Source of the DNA: Actinomadura darangshiensis | GTDB lineage: Bacteria > Actinomycetota > Actinomycetes > Streptosporangiales > Streptosporangiaceae | Assembly: GCF_004349235.1 (NCBI RefSeq) | Contig: NZ_SMKY01000007.1 | Span: forward strand, 1 to 64,000 | Direction of reading: 5' to 3' | DNA: 64,000 nucleotides | Part shown: piece by piece, positions 27,604-36,367 of the stretch | Numbering within the stretch: the stretch's first letter is position 1 | Layout of the letters: each line of letters begins with the position of its first letter | Translations under genes and position numbers: made by a program | Notes under the pieces: generated by a model | Database searches by the model: none | Told to the model about the DNA's origin: nothing | Seen by the model: the letters and a program-made list of their open reading frames with translations, nothing else

Positions 27604-29412
27604 TCACACGCCGCGGTGCGCACCCTGGCTCGCGGAGCGCGCCTTGTAGGCGGCCGTACGGGCGGCCTTGGCGGTCGCCTTGTCCGGATGGTGGGCGCCC
27701 AACGCCTCCAGGACGTCGGCCACGGCCGGATGGTGGGTGCGCCACAGCTCGTCGACCATGGCCCGCATCTCCGCTCCCGGAGGCGCGTCGATGAGGGCGG
27801 CCTCGACCGCCTCCTCCGGTTCGGCGGTCTCCATCATCCCGGCGACCGTGTCGACGAACACCCAGAGGTACTCCTCGCGCGCCAGTTCCCGCCCGGACGG
27901 GTCTCCGGCGGCGTTCAGCCACATCGCGGCATAGGGCGACACCAGCGGATGCTCCTGGGCGGCGCGCACGACACCGGCGGCCTCCTGGCCGATCCGGTGC
28001 AGGACGGCGGCGGCGAGGTTGCGGGCGCCGGGGCCGCCGGTCCGCATGACGTCGAGGAGGTCGGCGGCGGCGTCCTTGGGGTCGTGCGACGCCAGCCAGC
28101 CGTCGATCTCCTCGTCGGCGGCCTCCGGCCGGTACCAGGTGAGGCCGGTGATCAGCTCGGACGCGCGCGCGCCCGCCAGTTCGCCGACGACGGGCGCGGT
28201 GAACCCGTCCGCCAGGAGCAGCTTCCTGACCGCCCACACGCCGAGCGGGGTCAGCGCGCGTCCCGTGCCGGACCGCTCGACGATGCCCCAGTCCTCAAGG
28301 GACGCGAGTTCCAGAGCGAACGCGTCCGACACGAGGGCGGGCATGGTCTCGGTGTCGGTGAGGTCGTACGCCTCCTCGACATGGGCCAGCAGGGCCTCGG
28401 CCAGGACCGCGGGCTCGGTCGGCTCCTCCTGCTCGTACAGGTGGATGAGGACGCCGGTCAGCTCGTTCTGGACGAGTTCGACCGCGTCCAGGCCGTCGGC
28501 GTAGTCGTGCTCCGGCACGACGACCGCGTCGAAGAGCGGGAGCCATGCGGCGAGCAGTGCCGCGTCGTCGTCCGCCTCTAGGTCCGGCTGGGCAGGCCCC
28601 AGGGCGGCGGCTTCGTTCTCGGCCGTGATGACGTGCGCCTCTACCGCGGCCCACCAGAGCCGTTCCAGCTCGCCTTCGTCCTCCATCTGCCCGTGGCGCC
28701 GCGGGGCGTCGAGGCCCAGGGCGCCGCGGGCGGCCTCCGCGTCGTCCTCGGTGAGCGTGCCGTGCCCGGTGAGCGGCCGCTCGCCCGTCCAGCGGGCCAG
28801 CGCCAGGACGGCGCCGGTGAGGCCGGAGCGGCGCGCCGCGTCCGCCAGCTCGGCCTCCGGCGCCAGCCGGACGGGCGGCACGACCAGCTCGGCGGCCTGC
28901 CGCAGGTACTCCTCGGTGCGGGCGAAGCGCTCCTCCTCCGGCCGGGACTCGAACTCGCGCACCCACGCGTCGACGGCGCCCTGGTCGTCCAGGGACACGC
29001 CGTCGGCCTCCATGAGCCCGGCGATGACCTCGGCGGCGGCCTGCCGCTCCTCGCTGTCGACCGAGGCCACGACCTCGGCGAACTCGAGGCCCGTCCGGTC
29101 GACCTCCGCCTCCAGGGCGTCGGCGTCCGCGGCCGCGACGGCGCCGGTGTCGCGCAGGTAGGCGACGATCCGGCGCAGGGCGTCCAGGACGGTGGGGACG
29201 TCGTCGCGGCCGGCGACCACCGACTCGGGGAAGGCCTCCAGGAGCAGCTCGCGGACGCCCTGCGGGGTCAGCGCCTCCGGCCCCGCGAGGGCCAGCTCCT
29301 CCCGCGCCAGGTCGAGCAGGATGCGCACGCCCTGCTCGTCCGGCGTCTCGCCGCGTTCGTCCGCCCACCGCCGCAGGTCTCCGGCGATGGTCTCCACCCA
29401 GTTGTCGGCCAC
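27604..29412 (-). CDS. Conserved hypothetical protein between priA and def
   Basis: A 602-residue, strongly acidic, predominantly alpha-helical protein with no signal peptide or membrane segment. I do not recognise its family. Features seen: repeated short Leu/Ala-rich helices, many Glu/Asp clusters, and a wHTH-like stretch about residues 365-400 (LASLEDWGIVERSGTGRALTPLGVWAVRKLLL split over two helices). The C-terminal tail is basic (ATAKAARTAAYKARSASQGAHR). ATG 29412 follows priA by 16 nt, so it is probably co-transcribed with priA. A translation- or replication-linked role is only guilt by association. Confidence 0.7.
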   Translation of the reverse strand: MADNWVETIAGDLRRWADERGETPDEQGVRILLDLAREELALAGPEALTPQGVRELLLEAFPESVVAGRDDVPTVLDALRRIVAYLRDTGAVAAADADALEAEVDRTGLEFAEVVASVDSEERQAAAEVIAGLMEADGVSLDDQGAVDAWVREFESRPEEERFARTEEYLRQAAELVVPPVRLAPEAELADAARRSGLTGAVLALARWTGERPLTGHGTLTEDDAEAARGALGLDAPRRHGQMEDEGELERLWWAAVEAHVITAENEAAALGPAQPDLEADDDAALLAAWLPLFDAVVVPEHDYADGLDAVELVQNELTGVLIHLYEQEEPTEPAVLAEALLAHVEEAYDLTDTETMPALVSDAFALELASLEDWGIVERSGTGRALTPLGVWAVRKLLLADGFTAPVVGELAGARASELITGLTWYRPEAADEEIDGWLASHDPKDAAADLLDVMRTGGPGARNLAAAVLHRIGQEAAGVVRAAQEHPLVSPYAAMWLNAAGDPSGRELAREEYLWVFVDTVAGMMETAEPEEAVEAALIDAPPGAEMRAMVDELWRTHHPAVADVLEALGAHHPDKATAKAARTAAYKARSASQGAHRGV

Positions 29413-29428
29413 CCGAGAACCCTATTGG

Positions 29429-31498
29429 TCAGATCAGCTCCAGGGGGTCGATCTGGACGCGGACGGTCTCCGCCGCCTTGCGCGCACTGCGCACCCCCTG
29501 GGCCTCCTTCAGCGCGCGCGCCAGGGCCTGCCCCGCCGCACGGGGTACGCGTACCAGCGCGCGCTCCTTCTCCTGGACGTCGGTGCCCGGCTGCGGCACG
29601 GGAACGGGTCCGAGAACCTCCGCGCCGCCGGGCAGCCGGGCATCGGCCAGGAGCTCCCGGATCGCGGTGGGGGACGCGGTCAGCGACGCCATCCGCGCGG
29701 CGGGCGGGAAACCCGCTTCCTTGCGCTCGGCCAACTCCCGCTCCGCAAACGTGACCGGATCCCACCGGACGAGCGCCTGGACGGGAGGAAGCGACCCTTC
29801 GGCGGCCACGATCACCGGGCCTTGCGGGCGGACGAGCGACGCCGCGTTCATCCAGCGCCGCAATGTCTCCTCACCTGCGCGCAGGTCCGGTCGTCCCAGC
29901 AGCACCCAGCCGTCCAGGAGAAGCGCCGCCGCGAACCCCCCTTCGGCAGGTGGCTCGGCTCCCGGAGTGGACACCACGAGGGCCTTCTCCGGGCCGACAC
30001 GTTCGAGAACGGCGTCGCGGCCGGACGTGCGTACGGGGACGCCGGGGAACGCCCTGCCCAGTTCCTCCGCCGTGCGTTTCGCGCCCACGACGACGGCGCG
30101 CACCTGGAAGAAGCCGCACTCGGGGCAATGCCAGTCACCCGCGATCTGCCCGCACCAGCGACAGTACGGGGCGGCATGGGACGAGGCCAGCGCCAACGGC
30201 CCCTGGCAGGCGCGGCAGTGCGCGGGCGTACGGCACCGCCCGCACGCGATGCCCGGGACGTATCCGCGCCTCGGCACCTGCACCAGGACGGGGCCGTCCT
30301 CCATCGCCTGCCGGGCCGCCTCGAACGCGACGTTCGGCAGGCGCGCCGTGCGGGCGGCGGCGTCGCGGGCGAGCTGCGCGTCCTCACCCACGTACCGGAC
30401 GCGGGGCATGGCGGCCCTGACCCGGTTCCTGTCGGCGGCGAGCGCGTGCGCCCAGCCGGTCTCCACCAGCTGCGTGGCGTCGGTCGTCCGTGTGAAGCCT
30501 CCGATCAGCGCCCCCGCCCCCGCCCTATGCGCACGCAAGGCGAGGACGTCGCGCGGATGCGGATACGGCGCGTGCGGCTCGGCGTGCACGTCGTCGCCGT
30601 CGTCCCAGAGCACGACGAGCCCGAGGGCCTGCACGGGCGCGAACATGGCGGCGCGGGTGCCGACGAGTGCCTGCGCCTTACCGCGAAGGACGGCCAGCCA
30701 TCTCCGGTAGCGCTCGGCAGGGCCCAGCTCCGCGGTCAGGGCCACATGCAGGCCCTCCCCCAGCTCCGCCTTGAGCGCCGCGTCGACCCGTGCCACGTCA
30801 CGCCCGTCGGCGACCATGACGAGGGCACCGCGCCCGCCCTTGAGCGTGACGGCGACCGCGCGCGCTATGGCCGCCGTCCAGTCAGGGCCCGGCAACGCCG
30901 TCCAGACGGCCCGTGGCGCCCTCCCAGCGGCCAGCGCGTTCAGGAACGACTCCCCGGCCGGATACTCACCCCAGACACCCGCACCGGACGTTTCGGGCAC
31001 GGCGGGCTCGGTCGCCGCCACCGGCTCCGCCTCCACCCGCGCGTGCCGGGGCGGGACGGCCAGCCGCAGCACGTCCGCGAACGTGCCCGCGTACCGGTCG
31101 GCCACCTCCCGCACCAGCGCGGCCATCGCCGGAGGCAGGACGGCCTCGGACGAGGTGACCCGCTCCAGGAACAGCAGCTTGCCGTCGTGGCCGCTCTCGG
31201 CGACCCGGTCCAGCAGGAAGCCGTCGACGAGCTGGCCGGCGAAGCGCACCCGCACCCGGCAGCCGGCGACGGCCTTGGCGTCCAGCTCGGCGGGCACGAG
31301 GTAGTCGAACGGGCGGTCCAGATGCGGCAGCGGCATGTCGACCGCGATCCGCGCGACGGGCAGCTCCGCGGCCGGACGGCGCGTCCCCTTTTTCCCTGAC
31401 TTGGCCGGTTTACCGGGCTTCTTCGGCTTGTCGGCGGAAACCCGCGGCAGGTCGTCCAGCCCCGGAATCAGGTCCGTCCCCCCGCCGTCCTTCGTCAC
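29429..31498 (-). CDS. priA: Actinobacterial PriA (primosomal protein N'), helicase motifs degenerate
   Basis: A 689-residue PriA homologue. The N-terminal 45 residues are low-complexity Lys/Pro-rich; then the 3'-DNA-binding domain (VARIAVDMPLPHLDRPFDYLVP), a helicase core, and the zinc-binding module with eight cysteines (CGRCRTPAHCRACQ ... YCRWCG ... HCPECG). In the place of the Walker A loop the sequence reads ALPGPDWTAAIARAV, without GKT, so ATPase/helicase activity is unlikely; this is a known trait of actinobacterial PriA. GTG 31498. Probably acts as a structural replication-restart factor. Confidence 0.9.
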   Translation of the reverse strand: MTKDGGGTDLIPGLDDLPRVSADKPKKPGKPAKSGKKGTRRPAAELPVARIAVDMPLPHLDRPFDYLVPAELDAKAVAGCRVRVRFAGQLVDGFLLDRVAESGHDGKLLFLERVTSSEAVLPPAMAALVREVADRYAGTFADVLRLAVPPRHARVEAEPVAATEPAVPETSGAGVWGEYPAGESFLNALAAGRAPRAVWTALPGPDWTAAIARAVAVTLKGGRGALVMVADGRDVARVDAALKAELGEGLHVALTAELGPAERYRRWLAVLRGKAQALVGTRAAMFAPVQALGLVVLWDDGDDVHAEPHAPYPHPRDVLALRAHRAGAGALIGGFTRTTDATQLVETGWAHALAADRNRVRAAMPRVRYVGEDAQLARDAAARTARLPNVAFEAARQAMEDGPVLVQVPRRGYVPGIACGRCRTPAHCRACQGPLALASSHAAPYCRWCGQIAGDWHCPECGFFQVRAVVVGAKRTAEELGRAFPGVPVRTSGRDAVLERVGPEKALVVSTPGAEPPAEGGFAAALLLDGWVLLGRPDLRAGEETLRRWMNAASLVRPQGPVIVAAEGSLPPVQALVRWDPVTFAERELAERKEAGFPPAARMASLTASPTAIRELLADARLPGGAEVLGPVPVPQPGTDVQEKERALVRVPRAAGQALARALKEAQGVRSARKAAETVRVQIDPLELI

Positions 31499-31583
31499 GC
31501 CCCCGTCCTACCAGATCGATCCGACAGCCCGCCCGGCACGCTAGGGTTGATCCGTTTGAACGGGGGCGCGCATCCTCCGGCCC

Positions 31584-31640
31584 ATGTCCGAGGCCGTACC
31601 GCACTCCCCGCCGTCCGACGAGCCGATGCAGGCGAAGTGA
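31584..31640 (+). CDS. Possible 18-codon leader ORF overlapping the membrane-protein start
   Basis: ATG 31584 opens an 18-codon frame (MSEAVPHSPPSDEPMQAK) whose TGA overlaps the GTG start of the membrane-protein gene by 4 nt. It could serve translational coupling. No clear Shine-Dalgarno other than a CCTCCGG-adjacent region is seen, so this is a weak call. Confidence 0.3.
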   Translation: MSEAVPHSPPSDEPMQAK

Positions 31641-33304
31641 CAACAGCGCATACCCAAGAGCGGACGGACGCCCAGGTTCGATCCGGGGCGTCACGCCGTT
31701 CCACGAGTCCCCCGTCCGCCGCCAAGTGGAAGAAGTGGGCGCGCCATCCCGTCGTGGCCGCCACGCTGACCGCCGGCGTCCTCCACCTGGTGTGGGCGCT
31801 GTACCTCGCGACCGAGGGAGGGGACCTGGCCGCCCAGGCCGCGTGGACGGACTTCGCCTGGAAGCACCCTGACGCGGCCTACAGCTTCGCCTGGTACGGC
31901 GGGATGCACCCCGCCTCCTACAGCGTCATGTCCCCGTACCTGATGGCGCTGTTCGGCATCCGCACGGTCGCGGTGGTGACCGGCACGCTCTCGGCCGCGC
32001 TGACCGGATACCTGCTCAAGCAGTTCCGGGCCCCCGTCGCGCTGCCGGCGTCCCTGTGGGCCGCGTTCGCGCTGTCGTGCAACTCCGCCTCGGGCCGGGT
32101 CACGTTCAGCCTGGGGCTGACGTTCGCGCTCATGGCCGCGATCGTGGCGTTCACCCCGCGCGGCACCCCCGCCCTGCGCGCGGCGGGCATGGTCGGGCTC
32201 AGCCTCCTGGCCTCGCTCGCGAGCCCGGTCGCCGGCCTGTTCCTGCTGGTGCTGGCGGGCGCGCTGTTCCTGACGGGCCGCCGCCGCGCGGGCATCTGCG
32301 TCGCCGTCGGCCTGCCCGTCGTGGTGGGGACGACGAGCCTGCTGTTCCCGTTCAGCGGCGTCCAGCCGATCTCCTTCCTCGCGATCGTGCTGCCCGCCAC
32401 CGCGAGCGTCGTCGCGATCCTGACGTGCGCGCCGAAGAACTGGGCGTTCATCCGGGTCGGCGCCGGGGTCTACCTGGCCGGGATCCTCATGACCTGGCTG
32501 ATCCCCTCCCCCGTCGGCAGCAACGTCGAGCGCCTCTCACTGCTGTTCGGCGGGATGTTCCTGCTGTCGGCCGTCGCGCGCGCGCACGGCCGCGTCCGCA
32601 TCGCCGTGCTGTCGCTGGCGTTCATCGTCACCGCGTCCTGGCAGGTCGTGAAGCCCGTCGACGACCTCATCCACACCGAGCCCGCCGGTGCGGCCGCCGA
32701 CCACGCCCGCAGCCTCATCTCCGAGCTGGACGCCCTGGGCGCCGACGACTCGCGCATCGAGGTCGTGCCGCTGCGCTCCCACTGGGAGTCGTCGGGCCTC
32801 AGCCGCCAGTTCACCCTGGCCCGCGGCTGGAACCGCCAGGTCGACGCCGAACGCCACGGGCTGTTCTACAAGGAAGGCGCGCTGACGTCCGGCTCGTACC
32901 GGGACTGGCTGCACGAGTGGGCCGTCCAGTACGTCGTCCTGCCCGAGCAGGAGGTCGACTGGTCCGCGCAGGACGAGGCCGCGCTGGTCGGAGGCGGCCA
33001 GCCGTACCTGACCGAGATCTGGCGGGACGAGCACTGGCGCCTGTACCGCGTGGCACGCCCCACGCCGCTGGTGGACGCGCCCGCCTTCGTCCACAATCTC
33101 AACTCGGGCGAACTTGTCGTCGACATGCCGTCCAAGGGGTCCGTCCTCGTGCGGATCGCCTGGTCCCCTTGGCTCAGCGCCACGGGCGGTGACGCGTGCC
33201 TCGCGCGCGCGGGCGACTTCGTCCGGCTGGAGGCGCACACTCCCGGCCGCTACACCATCGCCGCCCGCTACGGCCTGCACCGCGGCAACCACTGCGGCTC
33301 CTGA
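31637..33304 (+). CDS. Large polytopic membrane protein
   Basis: A 555-residue protein with about 8-10 hydrophobic helices between residues 40 and 340 (for example VVAATLTAGVLHLVWALYLA, SPYLMALFGIRTVAVVTGTL). An extracytoplasmic-looking C-terminal domain of about 210 residues carries a WHYS-like GWNRQVD motif and ends with CLARAGD...NHCGS, two cysteines that could pair. It resembles actinobacterial MFS-unrelated PMT/GT-C-like membrane proteins, but I cannot assign a family. GTG 31637 overlaps the stop of an 18-codon ORF (31584-31640). It is on the plus strand inside the otherwise minus-strand metK-priA block. Confidence 0.7.
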   Translation: MTTAHTQERTDAQVRSGASRRSTSPPSAAKWKKWARHPVVAATLTAGVLHLVWALYLATEGGDLAAQAAWTDFAWKHPDAAYSFAWYGGMHPASYSVMSPYLMALFGIRTVAVVTGTLSAALTGYLLKQFRAPVALPASLWAAFALSCNSASGRVTFSLGLTFALMAAIVAFTPRGTPALRAAGMVGLSLLASLASPVAGLFLLVLAGALFLTGRRRAGICVAVGLPVVVGTTSLLFPFSGVQPISFLAIVLPATASVVAILTCAPKNWAFIRVGAGVYLAGILMTWLIPSPVGSNVERLSLLFGGMFLLSAVARAHGRVRIAVLSLAFIVTASWQVVKPVDDLIHTEPAGAAADHARSLISELDALGADDSRIEVVPLRSHWESSGLSRQFTLARGWNRQVDAERHGLFYKEGALTSGSYRDWLHEWAVQYVVLPEQEVDWSAQDEAALVGGGQPYLTEIWRDEHWRLYRVARPTPLVDAPAFVHNLNSGELVVDMPSKGSVLVRIAWSPWLSATGGDACLARAGDFVRLEAHTPGRYTIAARYGLHRGNHCGS

Positions 33305-33322
33305 CCCGGGCCGGCGCACCAC

Positions 33323-33350
33323 GGGCAGCACACAAGGGGCAGCACACAAC
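33323..33350. repeat. 14-bp tandem duplication before the terminator
   Basis: GGGCAGCACACAAG is followed directly by GGGCAGCACACAAC (33323-33336, 33337-33350), with one mismatch. It lies between the membrane-protein stop and the bidirectional terminator. Confidence 0.75.
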
Positions 33351-33353
33351 GAG

Positions 33354-33383
33354 AAGGGCCCTGGGGCGATCCCCAGGGCCCTT
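33354..33383. terminator. Bidirectional intrinsic terminator between membrane gene and metK
   Basis: A perfect 13-bp stem with a 4-nt loop (AAGGGCCCTGGGG-cgat-CCCCAGGGCCCTT), flanked by T on one side and A on the other. It separates the convergent membrane-protein gene (stop 33304) and metK (stop 33397) and should stop transcripts from both. Confidence 0.88.
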
Positions 33384-33396
33384 TCCGTACGGCGGG

Positions 33397-34590
33397 TTAC
33401 AGACCGGCGGCCGAGGCCAGGGCCTTGGCGCGGTCGGTCGACTCCCAGGAGAAGTCGGGCAGCTCGCGGCCGAAGTGGCCGTAGGCGGCGGTCTGCTGGT
33501 AGATCGGGCGGAGCAGGTCCAGGTCGCGGACGATCGCGGCCGGGCGCAGGTCGAAGACGTCGTCGATCGCCTTCTCGATCTTCTCCGGCGCGACCTTCTC
33601 GGTGCCGAACGTCTCGACGAACACCCCGACCGGGTGGGCCTTGCCGATCGCGTAGGCGACCTGCACCTCGGCGCGGTCGGCGAGCTGCGCGGCGACGATG
33701 TTCTTGGCGACCCAGCGCATCGCGTAGGCGGCGGACCGGTCGACCTTGGACGGGTCCTTGCCGGAGAACGCGCCGCCGCCGTGCCGGGCCATGCCGCCGT
33801 AGGTGTCCACGATGATCTTGCGGCCGGTGAGGCCGGCGTCGCCCATCGGGCCGCCGATCTCGAAGCGGCCGGTCGGGTTCACCAGCAGCCGGTGGCCGTC
33901 GATGTCGAGGTCGAACTGGGCGAGCACGGGGTCGACCACGTGCTCCTTCACGTCCGGGCCCAGCAGCTCCTTGAGGTCGATGTCGGGGGCGTGCTGGCTG
34001 GACACCACGACGGTGTCGAGGCGGACGCCGCGCTCGCCGTCGTACTCGATGGTGACCTGGGTCTTGCCGTCCGGGCGCAGGTACGGGACGTCGCCGCTCT
34101 TGCGGACGGCCGAGAGCCGCTGGGCGAGCCGGTGCGCGAGCGTGATCGGCAGCGGCATCAGCTCGGGGGTCTCGTTGGTGGCGTAGCCGAACATCAGGCC
34201 CTGGTCTCCGGCGCCCTGCCGGTCCAGGTCGTCGACGCCCTCGCCCTCGCGGGTCTCGTAGGCGTCGTCGACGCCCTGCGCGATGTCGGGCGACTGGGCG
34301 CCGATCGACACCGACACGCCGCAGGAGTGGCCGTCGAAGCCCTTCTTGGACGAGTCGTAACCGATCTCCAGGATCTTCTCCCGGATCACGCCCGGGATGT
34401 CCACATAGGTCTCGGTGGTGACCTCACCGGCCACATGCACCTGACCCGTCGTGATCATCGTCTCGACGGCGACCCGGCTCTTCGGGTCGTCCTTGAGCAT
34501 CGAGTCGAGGATCGCGTCGCTGATCTGGTCCGCGATCTTGTCCGGGTGACCCTCGGTCACGGACTCGGAGGTGAACAGGCGGCGAGACAC
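33397..34590 (-). CDS. metK: S-adenosylmethionine synthetase
   Basis: Makes SAM from methionine and ATP. A 397-residue protein starting with [18 protein letters not shown], which contains the ATP-site GHPDK (14-18), then [12 protein letters not shown] (methionine/ATP loop) and the [16 protein letters not shown] phosphate loop. All domains of the family are present. I chose GTG 34590, which follows AAGGAG at 9 nt; the longer open frame upstream is non-coding leader. It lies downstream of coaBC, with a 168-nt gap holding a strong hairpin. Confidence 0.97.
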   Translation of the reverse strand: MSRRLFTSESVTEGHPDKIADQISDAILDSMLKDDPKSRVAVETMITTGQVHVAGEVTTETYVDIPGVIREKILEIGYDSSKKGFDGHSCGVSVSIGAQSPDIAQGVDDAYETREGEGVDDLDRQGAGDQGLMFGYATNETPELMPLPITLAHRLAQRLSAVRKSGDVPYLRPDGKTQVTIEYDGERGVRLDTVVVSSQHAPDIDLKELLGPDVKEHVVDPVLAQFDLDIDGHRLLVNPTGRFEIGGPMGDAGLTGRKIIVDTYGGMARHGGGAFSGKDPSKVDRSAAYAMRWVAKNIVAAQLADRAEVQVAYAIGKAHPVGVFVETFGTEKVAPEKIEKAIDDVFDLRPAAIVRDLDLLRPIYQQTAAYGHFGRELPDFSWESTDRAKALASAAGL

Positions 34591-34652
34591 GTACGTGAAC
34601 TCCTTGCAGCGGCTGCTGACTGACGTCGCAGGACGGATTAGTTGTCGAGTTC

Positions 34653-34720
34653 GGCGGGGGACGCCGTCCCCCGCCGGGGTTCCCCGCAGATGCCCCCGGG
34701 CTCCCCGCGGATGCCGGGAC
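34653..34720 (-). promoter_or_regulatory. metK leader: strong hairpin and 21-bp imperfect tandem repeat
   Basis: In the coaBC-metK gap a perfect 10-bp stem with a 3-nt loop (GGCGGGGGAC/GTCCCCCGCC, 34653-34675) is followed by two copies of a 21-bp repeat (34681-34701, 34702-34720; TCCCCGC(A/G)GATGCC core). It may be a terminator of the upstream operon or a leader element of metK. I do not see the conserved core of any SAM riboswitch class. Confidence 0.5.
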
Positions 34721-34758
34721 CCGAAGTCTAGCGGGACCACCGCACGATACCGGCACGG

Positions 34759-35979
34759 TCAATCCGGGGGCACGGGACTCAAGCGAGCCTCGACCAGATC
34801 CCAGACGATCTCGGCGAGCGCCTCCTTGGCGCCGCGCGGCACCTCGGTCCGCGAGCCGTCCGCGCCGAGGATCACCGCCGCGTTGTCCGGGCGGCCGAAG
34901 GTCAGGTCCTCGCCGACCTGGTTGACGACGAGGAGGTCGCTACCCTTGCGGGCGAGCTTGGCGCGGCCGTTGGCGAGGACGTCGTCGGTCTCGGCCGCGA
35001 AACCGACGATCACCTGGCCGGGACGGCGTGTCGCGCCGAGTTCGGCCAGGATGTCGGGGTTCTTGACGAGCCGGATCGGCTCCGGCTCCGCGCCCTCCGC
35101 CTTCTTGATCTTCGAGCCGCGGTAGCCGGCCGGGCGGAAGTCGGCGACGGCCGCGGCCATCACCACCGCGTCGGCGGCGCCGGCGGCCGCCACGACCGCC
35201 TTGTGCATCTCCTCGGCCGACCCGACGGCGACGACCTCCGCCCCGGCCGGATCGGGCAGCGCGACGTTCGCGGCGACGAGCGTCACGCGGGCGCCGCGGG
35301 CGGCGGCCGTCCGGGCGAGGGCGTAGCCCTGCAGGCCGGACGAGCGGTTCCCGATGAAGCGGACGGGGTCGAGGGGCTCGCGGGTGCCGCCGGCGGACAC
35401 GACGACGTGCCGTCCGGCGAGGTCGCGGCCCGCGGCGCCGCGGGCCAGGACGTGCCGGGCGACCTCGAACAGCTCGGCCGGGTCGGGCAGCCTGCCGGGG
35501 CCGGTGTCCTTGCCGGTGAGGCGCCCGGACGCGGGCTCGACGACGACCGCGCCGCGCGCCCGGAGCGTCGCCACGTTCGCCTGCGTCGCCGGGTGCCGCC
35601 ACATCTCGGTGTGCATCGCGGGCGCGAACACGACCGGGCAACTGGCGGTGAGCAGGGTGTTGGTGAGCAGGTCGTCGGCCAGCCCGTGCGCCGCCCTGGC
35701 GAGCAGGTCGGCGGTGGCGGGCGCGACGAACACCAGGTCGGCGTGCTGGCCCAGCCTGACGTGCGGCACCTCGGCGACGCCGTCCCACACCTGCGGCGAG
35801 ACGGGGTTGCCCGACAGGGCGGCCCAGGTCGGCTCGCCGACGAAGCGCAGCGCGTCAGCGGTCGGGACGACGGTCACGTCGTGGCCCGACTCGGTGAGCC
35901 GCCGGAGCAGCTCGCACGCCTTGTACGCGGCGATGCCGGCGCTCACGCCGAGCACGACACGCGGCTTGGGGGAGGTCAT
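34759..35979 (-). CDS. coaBC: Bifunctional CoaBC (phosphopantothenoylcysteine decarboxylase/synthetase)
   Basis: Two consecutive CoA-synthesis steps. The N-terminal CoaC flavoprotein domain (about 1-190) has GVSAGIAAYKACELLRRL, SGNPVSPQVWDGVAEVPHVRLG (catalytic His) and the APAMHTEMW loop. The C-terminal CoaB domain (about 190-406) has VVSAGGTREPLDPVRFIGNRSSG, the nucleotide-binding AAAVADFRP and the K-x-K-K dimer loop. 406 residues, ATG 35979 behind GGGGGAGGTC-like bases. Between rpoZ and metK in the conserved actinobacterial order. Confidence 0.95.
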   Translation of the reverse strand: MTSPKPRVVLGVSAGIAAYKACELLRRLTESGHDVTVVPTADALRFVGEPTWAALSGNPVSPQVWDGVAEVPHVRLGQHADLVFVAPATADLLARAAHGLADDLLTNTLLTASCPVVFAPAMHTEMWRHPATQANVATLRARGAVVVEPASGRLTGKDTGPGRLPDPAELFEVARHVLARGAAGRDLAGRHVVVSAGGTREPLDPVRFIGNRSSGLQGYALARTAAARGARVTLVAANVALPDPAGAEVVAVGSAEEMHKAVVAAAGAADAVVMAAAVADFRPAGYRGSKIKKAEGAEPEPIRLVKNPDILAELGATRRPGQVIVGFAAETDDVLANGRAKLARKGSDLLVVNQVGEDLTFGRPDNAAVILGADGSRTEVPRGAKEALAEIVWDLVEARLSPVPPD

Positions 35980-36007
35980 GTCGCCACGATCCCATCAGGC
36001 GGTGGAC

Positions 36008-36048
36008 GTGTCCGCATCGGGGTCTGGGGGTCGCCCCCCAGAGGACAC
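36008..36048 (-). terminator. Hairpin between rpoZ and coaBC
   Basis: An 8-bp stem (TCTGGGGG-tcgc-CCCCCAGA, 36023-36042) is extended by an outer 6-bp stem GTGTCC/GGACAC (36008-36013 with 36043-36048) across an internal bulge. There is no T-tract. It may attenuate read-through from gmk-rpoZ into coaBC. Confidence 0.5.
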
Positions 36049-36085
36049 TTCGGCACCGGCGAAGACGGCCGCCGCCTTTGGGGGG

Positions 36086-36340
36086 TCAGCCCTCGATGGG
36101 CTCGGCGTTCAGGAGGCCCTCGCGCGTCTCGCGGAGTGCGATCGACAGCGGCTTCTCCTGGACCTGCGTCTCGACGAGCGGGCCGACGTACTCCAGCAGG
36201 CCCTCGCCCAGCTGGGCGTAGTAGGCGTTGATCTGCCGGGCGCGCTTGGCCGCGATGCTCACGAGGCCGTACTTGGTGTCGACGACCTCCAGGAGCTCGT
36301 CGATCGAGGGATTGGTGATGCCCTCATTGCTGGCTGCCAC
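36086..36340 (-). CDS. rpoZ: RNA polymerase omega subunit
   Basis: An 84-residue protein that stabilises the beta-prime subunit of RNA polymerase. The invariant core [33 protein letters not shown] is present (in pieces: [22 protein letters not shown]), followed by the actinobacterial C-terminal extension [13 protein letters not shown] ... [13 protein letters not shown] 36340 behind GGAAGG. Directly downstream of gmk, as usual. Confidence 0.95.
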   Translation of the reverse strand: MAASNEGITNPSIDELLEVVDTKYGLVSIAAKRARQINAYYAQLGEGLLEYVGPLVETQVQEKPLSIALRETREGLLNAEPIEG

Positions 36341-36367
36341 TCGGTGGCCTTCCGCTAGATTCCACGT

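Noticed and set aside
34591-34740. SAM riboswitch upstream of metK
   Set aside because: No SAM-I, II, III or IV core motif can be seen; only a simple hairpin and repeat.
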